Assembly: GCA_030040815.1 (NCBI GenBank)
Contig: JASHSZ010000568.1
Coordinates: 1 to 21,059 of the forward strand
Source of the DNA: Streptosporangiaceae bacterium
GTDB taxonomy: Bacteria > Actinomycetota > Actinomycetes > Streptosporangiales > Streptosporangiaceae
Length of the DNA: 21,059 nucleotides
Direction: 5' to 3'
The first letter of the stretch is position 1. Each line of letters opens with the position of its first letter. Both the position numbers and the translations under genes were made by a program. The notes beneath the pieces were generated by a model, which worked only from the letters and a program-made list of their open reading frames with translations, had not been told where the DNA came from and made no database searches. Positions 7,331 to 13,816 of the stretch are shown here, in pieces.

Positions 7331-7463
7331 CTGGTCACCGATGACGCCGCAGCGGCGGGCAAACGCGACACACGTCACCTGGCACAGAGACTGCTGGCGA
7401 CAGGCGATGCCGGATAGTCGGTGGCTCAGGCAGCGGAGTGCGTCCTTGGGGTCAAGCACCGGA

Positions 7464-7630
7464 CTACTTCTTTGCGGCTCCTGCCCGCGGCTCGCTTGCG
7501 TCGGTGCTAGGCGCGCTCGGTGTGTCGCCGCGTAGCTGAGTAATCGCCATCATGTGCAGGGCATGGTCGAGCTGCACTGGCTCGCAGGCGCCGATCGCGA
7601 CCAGGTTCGGCCGGCCAGCCCGGCGGCACC
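7464..7630 (-). pseudogene. Truncated 3' end of an unidentified gene
   Basis: A minus-strand frame ending at a TAG (7466-7464) reads NLVAIGACEPVQLDHALHMM, then AITQLRGDTPSAPS and ends EPRAGAAKK. Its first half has the strong third-position G/C bias of genuine genes here and the composition of a real C-terminus. Upstream, an in-frame TAG near 7636 closes the frame, no start codon with a ribosome-binding site is present, and the sequence becomes AT-richer at the repeat copy (7659). I read it as the surviving 3' end of a gene cut by a rearrangement. I do not recognise the family, and chance coding bias is a possible alternative. Confidence 0.35.
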
Positions 7631-7658
7631 GCTATGCAATAACTGGTCATCTCATTCT

Positions 7659-7677
7659 GTGCTGAGTTTGTGCTGAC
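7659..7677 (+). repeat. Direct repeat copy 1 (two GTGCTGA motifs, 11-bp period)
   Basis: GTGCTGAGTTTGTGCTGAC contains GTGCTGA twice at an 11-bp period and matches the copy at 7925-7943 with one mismatch. Similarity continues weakly beyond it (GCCGACAGGGCA here against GCCGTTAGGGCA there). It may be an attachment-site remnant or a protein-binding site. Confidence 0.6.
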
Positions 7678-7723
7678 GCGACACCGGCCGACAGGGCATC
7701 TACCTGCGAGAACTGCACGCACC

Positions 7724-7751
7724 TTGACAGGTTTCACGAATTTTCTACGTT
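7724..7751 (+). promoter_or_regulatory. Possible plus-strand promoter (TTGACA, 16 bp, TACGTT)
   Basis: A perfect TTGACA is followed after 16 bases by TACGTT in an AT-rich context. The nearest plus-strand gene starts about 380 bases downstream, so it would drive a long leader, an unrecognised short RNA, or nothing. Tentative. Confidence 0.3.
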
Positions 7752-7924
7752 ACGTCGGAAATCCGGCGCACGATCATCGGCGGGCCGTCACCGGACTTGA
7801 CGTGCGGTAATAACCGGCGTTCAGGCCTGTTGATGCGGGGGTCTGGGGGCCGTGTACTCCGAACTTCAAGTTGCTGACCGTTTTGCGTGTTATTCCGAGT
7901 TGGTTCCAGTCAGTTCCCGATAGC

Positions 7925-7943
7925 GTGCTGAGTTCGTGCTGAC
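7925..7943 (+). repeat. Direct repeat copy 2 (two GTGCTGA motifs, 11-bp period)
   Basis: GTGCTGAGTTCGTGCTGAC differs from the copy 266 bp upstream at one base. It is followed directly by a small inverted repeat, CCCTA and TAGGG (7944-7958). Confidence 0.6.
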
Positions 7944-8039
7944 CCCTAGCCGTTAGGGCAGGGTCACCGATCGGCCGAGCGGGCCCTGGAATGGGACCAG
8001 CACTGACATCTGCGGATTGGTTAATCGGATGCATGGCTT

Positions 8040-8056
8040 GTTACCTTATCGTTACC
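8040..8056 (+). promoter_or_regulatory. Paired GTTACC motifs upstream of the ECF sigma gene
   Basis: GTTACC occurs at 8040-8045 and 8051-8056, one helical turn (11 bp) apart, about 80 bases before the ECF sigma start. This spacing on one DNA face is typical of tandem regulator sites. No regulator is assigned. Confidence 0.3.
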
Positions 8057-8136
8057 AGATCCGCAATCCCGCCGGGGAGTGCGGGGCGTGTAACGGTGTG
8101 ACCTGACCAGCACGGCCGGAGAACCGGGAGCGCGCG

Positions 8137-8643
8137 TTGCGCCACGACGAGCAGTTCTTCGAGGAGTTTTATCAGGCCAGCTACGGCCGCACCGTCGCTC
8201 TGGTCGCGGCGATCACCGGGAGCAGGCACGAGGCGGAGGACGTGGCCCAGGAGGCCTACGCCCGCGCCCTGGCGCGATGGTGGCGGCTGCGGGATTACGA
8301 CCTTCCGGAGGCCTGGGTGCGCAAGGTGGCGCTGCGCATCGCCATCGACTCGGGGCGCCGACGGAGACGCAACCTGGCGGTCGCCGGCCGGCTCGCGGCG
8401 CAGCACCGCCCGGTCGGCCCCGAGCCCGCCGACGACCTGAAGTACACCCCGCTCGGGGTGGCCCTGCTCGGCCTGCCCTTGCACGAGCGCCAGGTCATCG
8501 TGCTGCACTACGTCGCCGACCTGCCGGTCCACGTGATCGCGCGCGAGTCCGGGCTCCCATTAGGAACGGTCAAGACCAGGCTCGCCGCCGGCCGACGGCA
8601 CCTCGAACAGTGCCTGACGAGGCGATCAGAGGGGGTGGCGTGA
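8137..8643 (+). CDS. ECF-type RNA polymerase sigma factor
   Basis: A 168-residue extracytoplasmic-function sigma factor. Region 2 (about residues 5-75) has FFEEFYQASYGRTVALVAAI, HEAEDVAQEAYARALARW and PEAWVRKVALRIAIDSGRRR. Region 4 (about 105-160) has LGLPLHERQVIVLHYVADLP and the helix-turn-helix GLPLGTVKTRLAAGRRHLEQ. The start is a TTG with GGGAG six bases upstream; the same frame has a stop a short way upstream and no other plausible start. Its stop overlaps the start of the next gene by one base (TGATG), which implies translational coupling with the membrane protein that probably controls it. It belongs to the group annotated SigE-like in actinobacteria; the target promoter is unknown. Confidence 0.92.
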   Translation: MRHDEQFFEEFYQASYGRTVALVAAITGSRHEAEDVAQEAYARALARWWRLRDYDLPEAWVRKVALRIAIDSGRRRRRNLAVAGRLAAQHRPVGPEPADDLKYTPLGVALLGLPLHERQVIVLHYVADLPVHVIARESGLPLGTVKTRLAAGRRHLEQCLTRRSEGVA

Positions 8644-9809
8644 TGCAGGACTGTGAACTTCGCAGCCTATTCGAGGAGTGGACGGAGCCGCTGCGGGCTA
8701 CTCCAGCCCCGGCCGTCGCTGCGCTGCGCAGCCGGATCAGGCGCAGGGCCGCCCGGACCGCTGCCGCCACAGGGTTTGCGCTTGCCGTCGTCGGCCTGGT
8801 GGCAGGCCTGCTGGCGGCCGGCGGCCTGGCCGGTGGCGGGAAGCCTGGCGGCGCGGCATTGCAAGCCCAGAGCTCGGCGTACCCGGCTCCACCCGGCCAG
8901 CCGTACGTGTTCGTCAACAGCTCGGCGACCTTCGCCGACGTCGTAAATGCACCCGCCACTCCCGCCGAACTGAGGAACGCGGCGACCGGCAGGGTCGTCA
9001 CGGTCCTGCTGCCGGTCCACAGCGGCGTCAGCTTCAGCGCCGCCGCCGCCTCGCCCGGCGACCGGCTGTTCGTGCTGGCGCAGCAGGACAGCGACGGAAC
9101 GCTCAGCTTCGCCGAGATCCGGGTCGGCGCGTCCGGGAAGCCTGGTGCGCTGCGCCAGGTTCTGCCGGACCTGCCGACGCCCCCTGGCACTCAAGTCGTC
9201 AGCATGGCCGTCAACGCGCCGGGCACCCGGCTCTCTTTCATTACCGCTGCCTGGAACAGCTACGGGCCGAGCGGGCCGAGCGGCAGCCTGGTGGTCTACA
9301 ACCTGCAGACCGGCACGCTCATCGGCAACTGGCCGGTCGCCTTCGATAGCGGAGCAAGCTCGCCGTTCGTGGGCTACGGGAACAACCTAGTCGCGTCGAT
9401 CGACACCGTGGCACGAGGTCAGAACCTCCTCGTGGACACCACCGCGTCATTCCCCCCTGGTTCCTCACTGCTGGCCGATTCCCGGCCCTACGCAGGCGGC
9501 GCCTCCGAGAGCTTCACCCAGGACGGCAACATAGGGCTGGGCTTTGCGATCAGCCGGGGCCGCGTGCTCCTAGTGGAGCACTCTGCCGCGTCCGGCAAGG
9601 TGCTCCGGAGCATCCCGGTCGGCTCGTCAAGCGCCGCCTACGGGCCATACTTCTGCGGTGTGCTGTGGGCCAGCGCGAACGGCCACGAGGTATGGACGCA
9701 GTGCGGCACCAGGCAACTGGTAATCATCGGCGGCCACGCCACCCAGATGCGGCTGGCCTGGGTGCTGCCCATCGAGACCACCGGCGGGGCCAGCGTGTTC
9801 GCCTGGTGA
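8643..9809 (+). CDS. Probable membrane anti-sigma / sensor protein paired with the ECF sigma factor
   Basis: A 388-residue bitopic membrane protein. A short cytoplasmic part (1-38) begins MQDCELRSLFEEWTEPLRAT, followed by an arginine-rich stretch RSRIRRRAARTA and one transmembrane helix (about 40-62, GFALAVVGLVAGLLAAGGLA). The remaining 320 residues are extracytoplasmic and built from short beta-rich repeats such as LSFITAAWNSYGP, SLVVYNLQTGTLIGNW and ILRSIP-type strands, consistent with a beta-propeller-like domain. No HXXXCXXC zinc anti-sigma motif is present. The one-base overlap with the sigma gene and the topology argue for an anti-sigma factor, but this is inference from context. The ATG at 8643 is chosen because it couples to the sigma stop; an open frame upstream overlaps the sigma gene and is not coding. 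Confidence 0.75.
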   Translation: MQDCELRSLFEEWTEPLRATPAPAVAALRSRIRRRAARTAAATGFALAVVGLVAGLLAAGGLAGGGKPGGAALQAQSSAYPAPPGQPYVFVNSSATFADVVNAPATPAELRNAATGRVVTVLLPVHSGVSFSAAAASPGDRLFVLAQQDSDGTLSFAEIRVGASGKPGALRQVLPDLPTPPGTQVVSMAVNAPGTRLSFITAAWNSYGPSGPSGSLVVYNLQTGTLIGNWPVAFDSGASSPFVGYGNNLVASIDTVARGQNLLVDTTASFPPGSSLLADSRPYAGGASESFTQDGNIGLGFAISRGRVLLVEHSAASGKVLRSIPVGSSSAAYGPYFCGVLWASANGHEVWTQCGTRQLVIIGGHATQMRLAWVLPIETTGGASVFAW

Positions 9810-9818
9810 GCCGGACGA

Positions 9819-9850
9819 GCTGACGGACCGACTCTCAGCCGACCGTCAGC
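9819..9850 (+). terminator. Inverted repeat after the ECF sigma/anti-sigma pair
   Basis: GCTGACGG (9819-9826) and CCGTCAGC (9843-9850) are perfectly complementary around a 16-base loop, beginning ten bases after the stop codon at 9809. There is no T tract, as is common in high-GC genomes. It probably ends the two-gene operon. Confidence 0.45.
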
Positions 9851-9883
9851 GCGTCCACCAGGCTCGCCTTCCCCCAGATCAAC

Positions 9884-9899
9884 ATGCTCTTTCGAGCAT
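9884..9899. other. Small perfect hairpin ATGCTC / GAGCAT
   Basis: ATGCTC at 9884-9889 pairs with GAGCAT at 9894-9899 across the four-base loop TTTC, next to an AT-rich stretch. It may be an operator or part of a terminator; the function is unknown. Confidence 0.3.
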
Positions 9900-10207
9900 A
9901 ATATCGAGATCATCCGACATTTCTCGGGCCGCGCCAAGGCAGCCGACTGGCCGACGACCAGCGGACGTGCCCGGCCGCGGGGCAGCGGGTAGTGTGTTAG
10001 ACGTCCGCAGCTGGTCGCGCGCCGGAAGCGCGGCGATGCGGAGAACGCGGAAGCGGGCCCGCTCGTTGGGGAGTATGTGCGCACTGAACCGTGGCTGCCG
10101 GGCACCCAACTGGAGCTGCCAGGGCAGCCCGGTTGGCACCGGCTGCTGTCCGGCGCCGCCCTGGTCGGCACCCGCCACGGCTTGCAGCACTGGCCCTCAG
10201 GGCCACC

Positions 10208-11245
10208 ATGAACGCGCTCTACGTAGGGCTCGCCGTTCTCGCGGCGATGCTCACGGGGTCTGGCTTCGTGTTGCAGCAGCACGCGGCCGAGCAGGTCCAC
10301 GACACGCAATTCCTGCACCTCCGCCTCATCGCCCGCCTCATCCGCAACCGCAGGTGGCTCCTTGGCATCGCGGTCATGGTCGCCGGATACCTGGTCCAGG
10401 CCTGGACTCTCGGCCATCTGACGCTGTCGGTCACCGAGCCGCTGCTCACGCTCAACCTGATCTTTGCCCTGATCCTCGCCGTGCCACTGTCCGGCCAGCC
10501 GCTACACAAGACCGAGGTCATCGGCGCTGTGGTGCTCAGTGCCGGCGTCGCGGCGCTGTCCCTGACGAAGACGGTCAAGGCCCCGTCCGAGTCGTTCGGC
10601 TCCTTCACGCACTGGCCCGCCGCGGGCGGCATCGCGCTTATCGCCATCTTGCTCGTCCAGCTAGGACGCAGCCGGTCCGGCGCGGTGCGAGCCACGCTCA
10701 CCGGCACCGCGGCCGGGCTCATGCTGGGCATCGCGGACGCATTCACCAGGCGCAGCGTGCAGATCATCGATGGCAGGCACCCACTGAACCTGCTGGTGCA
10801 CTGGCCGGGCTACGCAACGGTGATCGCTAGCCTCATCGGGTTCTGGCTCATGCAGAATGCCTTTAATTCGGCCCCCTTGCACGCGTCGCTGCCGGCGGTC
10901 ACCGCGGCCGAGCCGACCGCGGGAATCGTGCTCGGCGTGGTGGTCTTTGGCGACGTCGTGCGGGTCTCGCCGCTGCTGGTGGCGGTGCAGATCGCCGGTG
11001 TCCTCGCCCTCGTCGTGGGCGTGATCCTGGTAGCCAGGGCGCCGGTGCTCAGCAACCTCCGGCTGCGCGAGCTGCCGCACGCGGCGCTCGAACTGCTGCA
11101 GCACTCGCCGCCTGATGACCCTGACGGCGGGCAAGCGCTGGCTTCCGAGTCCGCTTCCGCGGACTCGGAGGCCAACACATCGGGTGAAGACTCCGGCCCA
11201 GCCGAGCCGCAGCCGACCGGCGCGGCGCCGACCGCCGACCGCTAG
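10208..11245 (+). CDS. DMT-superfamily membrane permease
   Basis: A 345-residue integral membrane protein with about nine or ten hydrophobic helices in the pattern of the drug/metabolite transporter (EamA/NIPA-like) superfamily. It begins MNALYVGLAVLAAMLTGSGF, and further helices include LLGIAVMVAGYLVQAWTL, PLLTLNLIFALILAVPLSG, EVIGAVVLSAGVAALSL and VAVQIAGVLALVVGVILVA. The tail after about residue 285 is hydrophilic, with an acidic Ser/Glu/Asp-rich stretch likely to be cytoplasmic and disordered. The ATG at 10208 begins directly at the first helix; its ribosome-binding site is weak (CAGGG). A longer frame upstream lacks membrane or coding character. The substrate is unknown. It is convergent with the RsbA-like gene, with only 12 bp between the stops. 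Confidence 0.82.
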   Translation: MNALYVGLAVLAAMLTGSGFVLQQHAAEQVHDTQFLHLRLIARLIRNRRWLLGIAVMVAGYLVQAWTLGHLTLSVTEPLLTLNLIFALILAVPLSGQPLHKTEVIGAVVLSAGVAALSLTKTVKAPSESFGSFTHWPAAGGIALIAILLVQLGRSRSGAVRATLTGTAAGLMLGIADAFTRRSVQIIDGRHPLNLLVHWPGYATVIASLIGFWLMQNAFNSAPLHASLPAVTAAEPTAGIVLGVVVFGDVVRVSPLLVAVQIAGVLALVVGVILVARAPVLSNLRLRELPHAALELLQHSPPDDPDGGQALASESASADSEANTSGEDSGPAEPQPTGAAPTADR

Positions 11246-11257
11246 CGCCAGCCCGAT

Positions 11258-12229
11258 TCAGGCATGACCCGCCCGAGCTGGGTCTGCCAGGCTCGCCGAA
11301 GGCCGCTCCCGGAGCATATGCAGCCGGATCGTCGTGCCGGCGGCGCTGGTGCGGATCTCGGCCAGGTCGCAGACCTGATTGACCAGCCACAACCCCTGCC
11401 CGCCCGACACGTCGGCCGTCAGACGGCCATATCCGGCGAGCGGGTCGTCGATATAACCGGAGTCGTCGAACTGGCACAACACCTCATCGCTGGTAGCCCA
11501 CACCCGGACGATGCCGCCGCCATCGGTGTGCTTGATCGTATTGGCGGCTACCTCGCTGGCGGCGATGACGAGGTCCGTCCGGCGTGTCCCTGATAGCCCG
11601 GCGCGGGCGGCCTCAGCCGCGACGAACGCGCGCACGGGGCGCAGATCGTACCGGTAGGACAGGGCCGTCGCCCAGGACGGCACGGGGAGCGGCCCAAGCC
11701 GAGCCTGCGTCGCCGCCGTCGCGTCGTAGTCGCCGCTGCGCACTTCGCCCGCGGCTTGCCGGATCCACGGGTGACTAGCGCGGGCAGCGGACGCCGCGGA
11801 TCCGGGCAGGCCGACAGCGTCATAGAGGCAGAGCATGCTGACAGGCGAGCTGGCGAAAGCCGGATTAATCATTATTTCGTATCGCGCTACTTCACTCAGC
11901 TCGGAGGCGGAGCGACCTACCCACGCAAGTTCCGCGACAACCCGGACCCGTCGGCCGGGGTGGTCGGCGGCGAAGGCGCGCACCACGGGCACCATGCGCG
12001 CAGGGTTCCGGCCGAGCTCCTCGACATCCAGGCTGTGCGCGCCAGTCGTCCGGTCCGGGAGACTCCAGCCAGGCGGCAGTCGGCCAGCCGGGACTGCTAT
12101 CAGCACGGGCTCGCCCGCAGACGCGCCCGCCGCAACGTACGCGGCAACACCGGCCGCGTACTCGTCGGCCGTCCGGTACAACCAGGCCACGTGGCGGAAC
12201 CCCCCGCCAAGGCCAGCCTGGTCGGTCAC
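11258..12229 (-). CDS. RsbA-family anti-sigma regulatory protein (MEDS domain plus HATPase)
   Basis: A 323-residue soluble two-domain protein. The N-terminal part (about 10-155) is a MEDS/DcmR-type sensory domain: FRHVAWLYRTADEYAAGVAA, PVLIAVPAGRL, VRVVAELAWVGRS and MLCLYDAVGLP. The C-terminal part (about 180-310) is an RsbW/SpoIIAB-like GHKL ATPase with the N box EVAANTIKH (Asn230), a G1 box FDDSGYIDD (Asp256) and the G2 glycines GGQGLWLVNQVCDLAE. It would bind a sigma factor and phosphorylate a STAS antagonist using ATP. The GTG at 12229 follows GGGGGG by six bases; the in-frame ATG at 12247 has no such site. It is divergent from the STAS-ANTAR-SpoIIE genes across 224 bp, which makes those its likely partners. 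The match to the MEDS plus HATPase family is strong, the sigma target is inferred. Confidence 0.88.
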   Translation of the reverse strand: MTDQAGLGGGFRHVAWLYRTADEYAAGVAAYVAAGASAGEPVLIAVPAGRLPPGWSLPDRTTGAHSLDVEELGRNPARMVPVVRAFAADHPGRRVRVVAELAWVGRSASELSEVARYEIMINPAFASSPVSMLCLYDAVGLPGSAASAARASHPWIRQAAGEVRSGDYDATAATQARLGPLPVPSWATALSYRYDLRPVRAFVAAEAARAGLSGTRRTDLVIAASEVAANTIKHTDGGGIVRVWATSDEVLCQFDDSGYIDDPLAGYGRLTADVSGGQGLWLVNQVCDLAEIRTSAAGTTIRLHMLRERPSASLADPARAGHA

Positions 12230-12356
12230 CGCGAACCCCCCATGCATCAGCTACGGCCGCCCGCCTCGGCAGCAGGCGGCCTGCTTCTTACCGACAGCAT
12301 CGAAGCAACGCCATGCCGTCGCGCCGGTCCGTCTGCTACCTGCCCGCCCGATAAGC

Positions 12357-12362
12357 GGGTAT
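12357..12362 (+). promoter_or_regulatory. GGGTAT box, possible -10 of a SigB-type promoter
   Basis: GGGTAT lies about 90 bases before the STAS start in the divergent intergenic region. It matches the SigB/SigF -10 consensus, but no clear GTTT-type -35 is present at the expected distance, so it is only a candidate. Confidence 0.25.
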
Positions 12363-12399
12363 GCACCCGGCATCGGCGCAGGCGACCATCTGCCGACAC

Positions 12400-12409
12400 C
12401 GGTATACCG
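12400..12409. promoter_or_regulatory. Perfect palindrome CGGTATACCG between divergent signalling genes
   Basis: A 10-bp perfect palindrome sits between the RsbA-like gene and the STAS gene, about 45 bases before the preferred STAS start. It is a plausible dimeric regulator site, with no regulator assigned. Confidence 0.3.
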
Positions 12410-12453
12410 TTGTGGGTGCGACAGCCAGCAATCAGGGCGGAGTGTGGTGGAGC

Positions 12454-12819
12454 GTGGAGGGAGCCTCGCTCTCAGCCGAGAGCCGCGGTGACACCATGGT
12501 CATCACGATCAGCGGAGATCTGGACATCGTCACGAGCCCGCAGCTCGACGAGTGCCTGACGCGCGCCGCCGCCGATCACAGCAGGATCATTCTCGATTTC
12601 GGCGACGTGACGTTTCTCGACACGAGCGCGCTCGCGGTCATCGTCGGACACTGGAAAAAGGCCGAGGCCAGCGGCGGGAGGCTGGCTCTGGCCGGCGCGC
12701 GGTACCGGTACACCAAGACCCTGTGGATCACCGGACTCGCGGACAAGCTGACCCTCTACGACACCGTGGACGAAGGCCTCGCCGCCCTCGCGAACGTTGC
12801 CGGCCCCGCTGACGGGTAG
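12454..12819 (+). CDS. STAS-domain anti-sigma factor antagonist (RsbV/SpoIIAA type)
   Basis: A protein of about 121 residues consisting of one STAS domain: ESRGDTMVITISGDLDIVTS, PQLDECLTRAAADHSRIILD, FGDVTFLDTSALAVIVGHWK and LTLYDTVDEGLAALANV. In partner switching the unphosphorylated form binds the ATPase and frees the sigma factor. The usual phosphorylated Ser of the DSSG-type motif is Thr here (LDTSAL), still a possible acceptor. The start is uncertain. The GTG at 12454 is used because GGAG occurs 11 bases upstream and it gives a normal domain boundary; GTG 12442 or ATG 12361 would extend the protein by 4 or 31 residues of poor quality. The stop overlaps the next start by one base. Confidence 0.88.
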   Translation: MEGASLSAESRGDTMVITISGDLDIVTSPQLDECLTRAAADHSRIILDFGDVTFLDTSALAVIVGHWKKAEASGGRLALAGARYRYTKTLWITGLADKLTLYDTVDEGLAALANVAGPADG

Positions 12820-13679
12820 TGCTCGGCGTGCCGACTTCGGACCTGGCCGAGCGTACCGCGGCGCTGCTTACCCTCGCGGCGGCCACCGAGGAGCGATCGC
12901 TGAGCCAGCTCACCGACCTTGCGGCACGCCAGGTGGCCGGGTGTGCGGCCGCGGACGTGGCGGTGTGGCGACAGGGCCAGCTCTCAGCCCAGGCCTCAAG
13001 CCACCCGGAATCGTCCCGGCTCGTCGAGGTGCAGCTCGCCAGCTACCGCGGGCCGCTGATCGATGCCATGACATCCGGCGGCCGGGTGAGCTGTCCAGAC
13101 ACACTGTCTGAGGGCCGCTGGCCGGAGTTCACCGACGCCGCGCTGCGGATGGGTATCCGTAGCTGCCTGGTGCTCAGCTACTCCGGCCAGGTGCTCGTCA
13201 CGCTGTCGCTGTTCGGACTGCGGCCGCGATCAATCGACCCGGACCAGGTTCAGCTGGCCGAGCTGCTGGTCGCCTACGGCAGCGCACTCGTCGGCGCCGT
13301 CGCGGAGTACGGCGACTCACGACGGCTCGCCGACCAGCTGCGGGACGCTGCCAGCTCGCGGGCAATAGTCGACCAGGCCAAGGGGATCCTCATGCACGCG
13401 CTTGGCTGCAGCGCGGACGATGCGCTCGAGCGGATGCGGCAGGTTTCGCAGCGGACGAACCTGCGAGCGACAGAGGTAGCCCAGCGCGTGATCGACGCCC
13501 ACGCCAGCCCGGCGCAGACCCGCAAGCGCTCAGCCGACGACGCGCGCAGGAACCGGCCGAGCTCTTCCGCCGACGGGCTGCGGGAGGTTCCGGGTAGTCG
13601 GCGCCCCGAGCCAGCCTCGCGGGGGGTTCCGGGCGGTCGCCCATCCGAGCCTGCAGCACCCGATGCGGACGATACCTGA
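12819..13679 (+). CDS. GAF-ANTAR RNA-binding transcription antitermination regulator
   Basis: A 286-residue protein. Residues about 25-165 form a GAF-type sensor domain (LAARQVAGCAAADVAVWRQG, MGIRSCLVLSYSGQVLVTLS). An ANTAR domain follows (about 168-230) with LADQLRDAASSRAIVDQAKG, ILMHALGCSADDALERMRQV and TNLRATEVAQRVIDAH, the signature of ANTAR three-helix bundles that bind paired hairpins in nascent RNA and prevent termination. The C-terminal 50 residues are Arg/Pro/Ser-rich and contain an imperfect 13-residue duplication (REVPGSRRPEPASR, RGVPGGRPSEPAAP). It starts with a GTG that overlaps the STAS stop by one base; a GTG nine bases later is possible. Coupling to the STAS gene puts it in the switch operon. 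The GAF ligand is unknown. Confidence 0.88.
   Translation: MLGVPTSDLAERTAALLTLAAATEERSLSQLTDLAARQVAGCAAADVAVWRQGQLSAQASSHPESSRLVEVQLASYRGPLIDAMTSGGRVSCPDTLSEGRWPEFTDAALRMGIRSCLVLSYSGQVLVTLSLFGLRPRSIDPDQVQLAELLVAYGSALVGAVAEYGDSRRLADQLRDAASSRAIVDQAKGILMHALGCSADDALERMRQVSQRTNLRATEVAQRVIDAHASPAQTRKRSADDARRNRPSSSADGLREVPGSRRPEPASRGVPGGRPSEPAAPDADDT
13583..13655 (+). repeat. Imperfect 39-bp tandem duplication in the 3' end of the ANTAR gene
   Basis: Two units (about 13583-13621 and 13622-13655) share TTCCGGG, GTCG and CGAGCC at a 39-bp period and encode the two similar 13-residue segments at the protein C-terminus. A related TTCCGGGG followed by CCCCGAGTC occurs again at 13751-13773, after the stop. 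Confidence 0.4.
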
Positions 13680-13753
13680 CGCGGCTGGTCCGGCTTGCCG
13701 AGCCGTCACCAGCCACCAAGGGCACCGGCCAAGCCTGACGCTCCCTGGGATTC

Positions 13754-13769
13754 CGGGGTTGCTCCCCCG
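13754..13769 (+). terminator. Weak GC hairpin after the ANTAR gene
   Basis: CGGGG (13754-13758) pairs with CCCCG (13765-13769) around a six-base loop. It lies between the ANTAR stop and the phosphatase start and could reduce read-through. The stem is short and there is no T tract. Confidence 0.25.
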
Positions 13770-13802
13770 AGTCGGTAACGGTGTCGGGCGGCGCCCGCGC
13801 GT

Positions 13803-13808
13803 TACGCT
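13803..13808 (+). promoter_or_regulatory. TACGCT -10-like box placed for a leaderless phosphatase transcript
   Basis: TACGCT fits the actinobacterial TANNNT -10 pattern and ends eight bases before ATG 13817, the spacing seen at leaderless genes. The ATG has no ribosome-binding site, which agrees. The same ten bases, CGTTACGCTT, recur on the minus strand about 85 bases before the second STAS gene. No good -35 is visible. Confidence 0.35.
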
Positions 13809-13816
13809 TGCACCAG

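Larger units (their letters stand above)
7331..8136. other. Gene-poor scar region with remnant frame, repeats and a possible promoter
   Basis: About 800 bp with lower GC than its flanks and no intact gene that I can support. It contains a truncated minus-strand coding-like frame (7464-7630), two diverged copies of a repeat (7659-7677 and 7925-7943), a consensus TTGACA box at 7724-7729, and paired GTTACC motifs at 8040-8056. Several open frames exist (for example minus 7774-8034), but they lack ribosome-binding sites and typical codon bias. The mix suggests an old insertion or deletion junction. Confidence 0.5.
9810..10207. other. Intergenic region with two hairpins, no gene seen
   Basis: A 398-bp gap between same-direction genes. 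It holds a terminator-like inverted repeat right after the anti-sigma stop and a small ATGCTC/GAGCAT hairpin at 9884-9899 beside an AT-rich patch (ATAATATCGAGATC). No supported reading frame was found on either strand, and no clear promoter for the permease is visible. Confidence 0.5.

Noticed and set aside
7774..8034. Minus-strand 86-codon open frame in the gene-poor region
   Set aside because: No ribosome-binding site, no coding bias, and it contains the diverged repeat copy; more likely non-coding.
10091..10207. Longer N-terminus for the DMT permease
   Set aside because: The extra 39 residues are Arg/Ala-rich without membrane character, and the ATG at 10208 begins exactly at the first helix.
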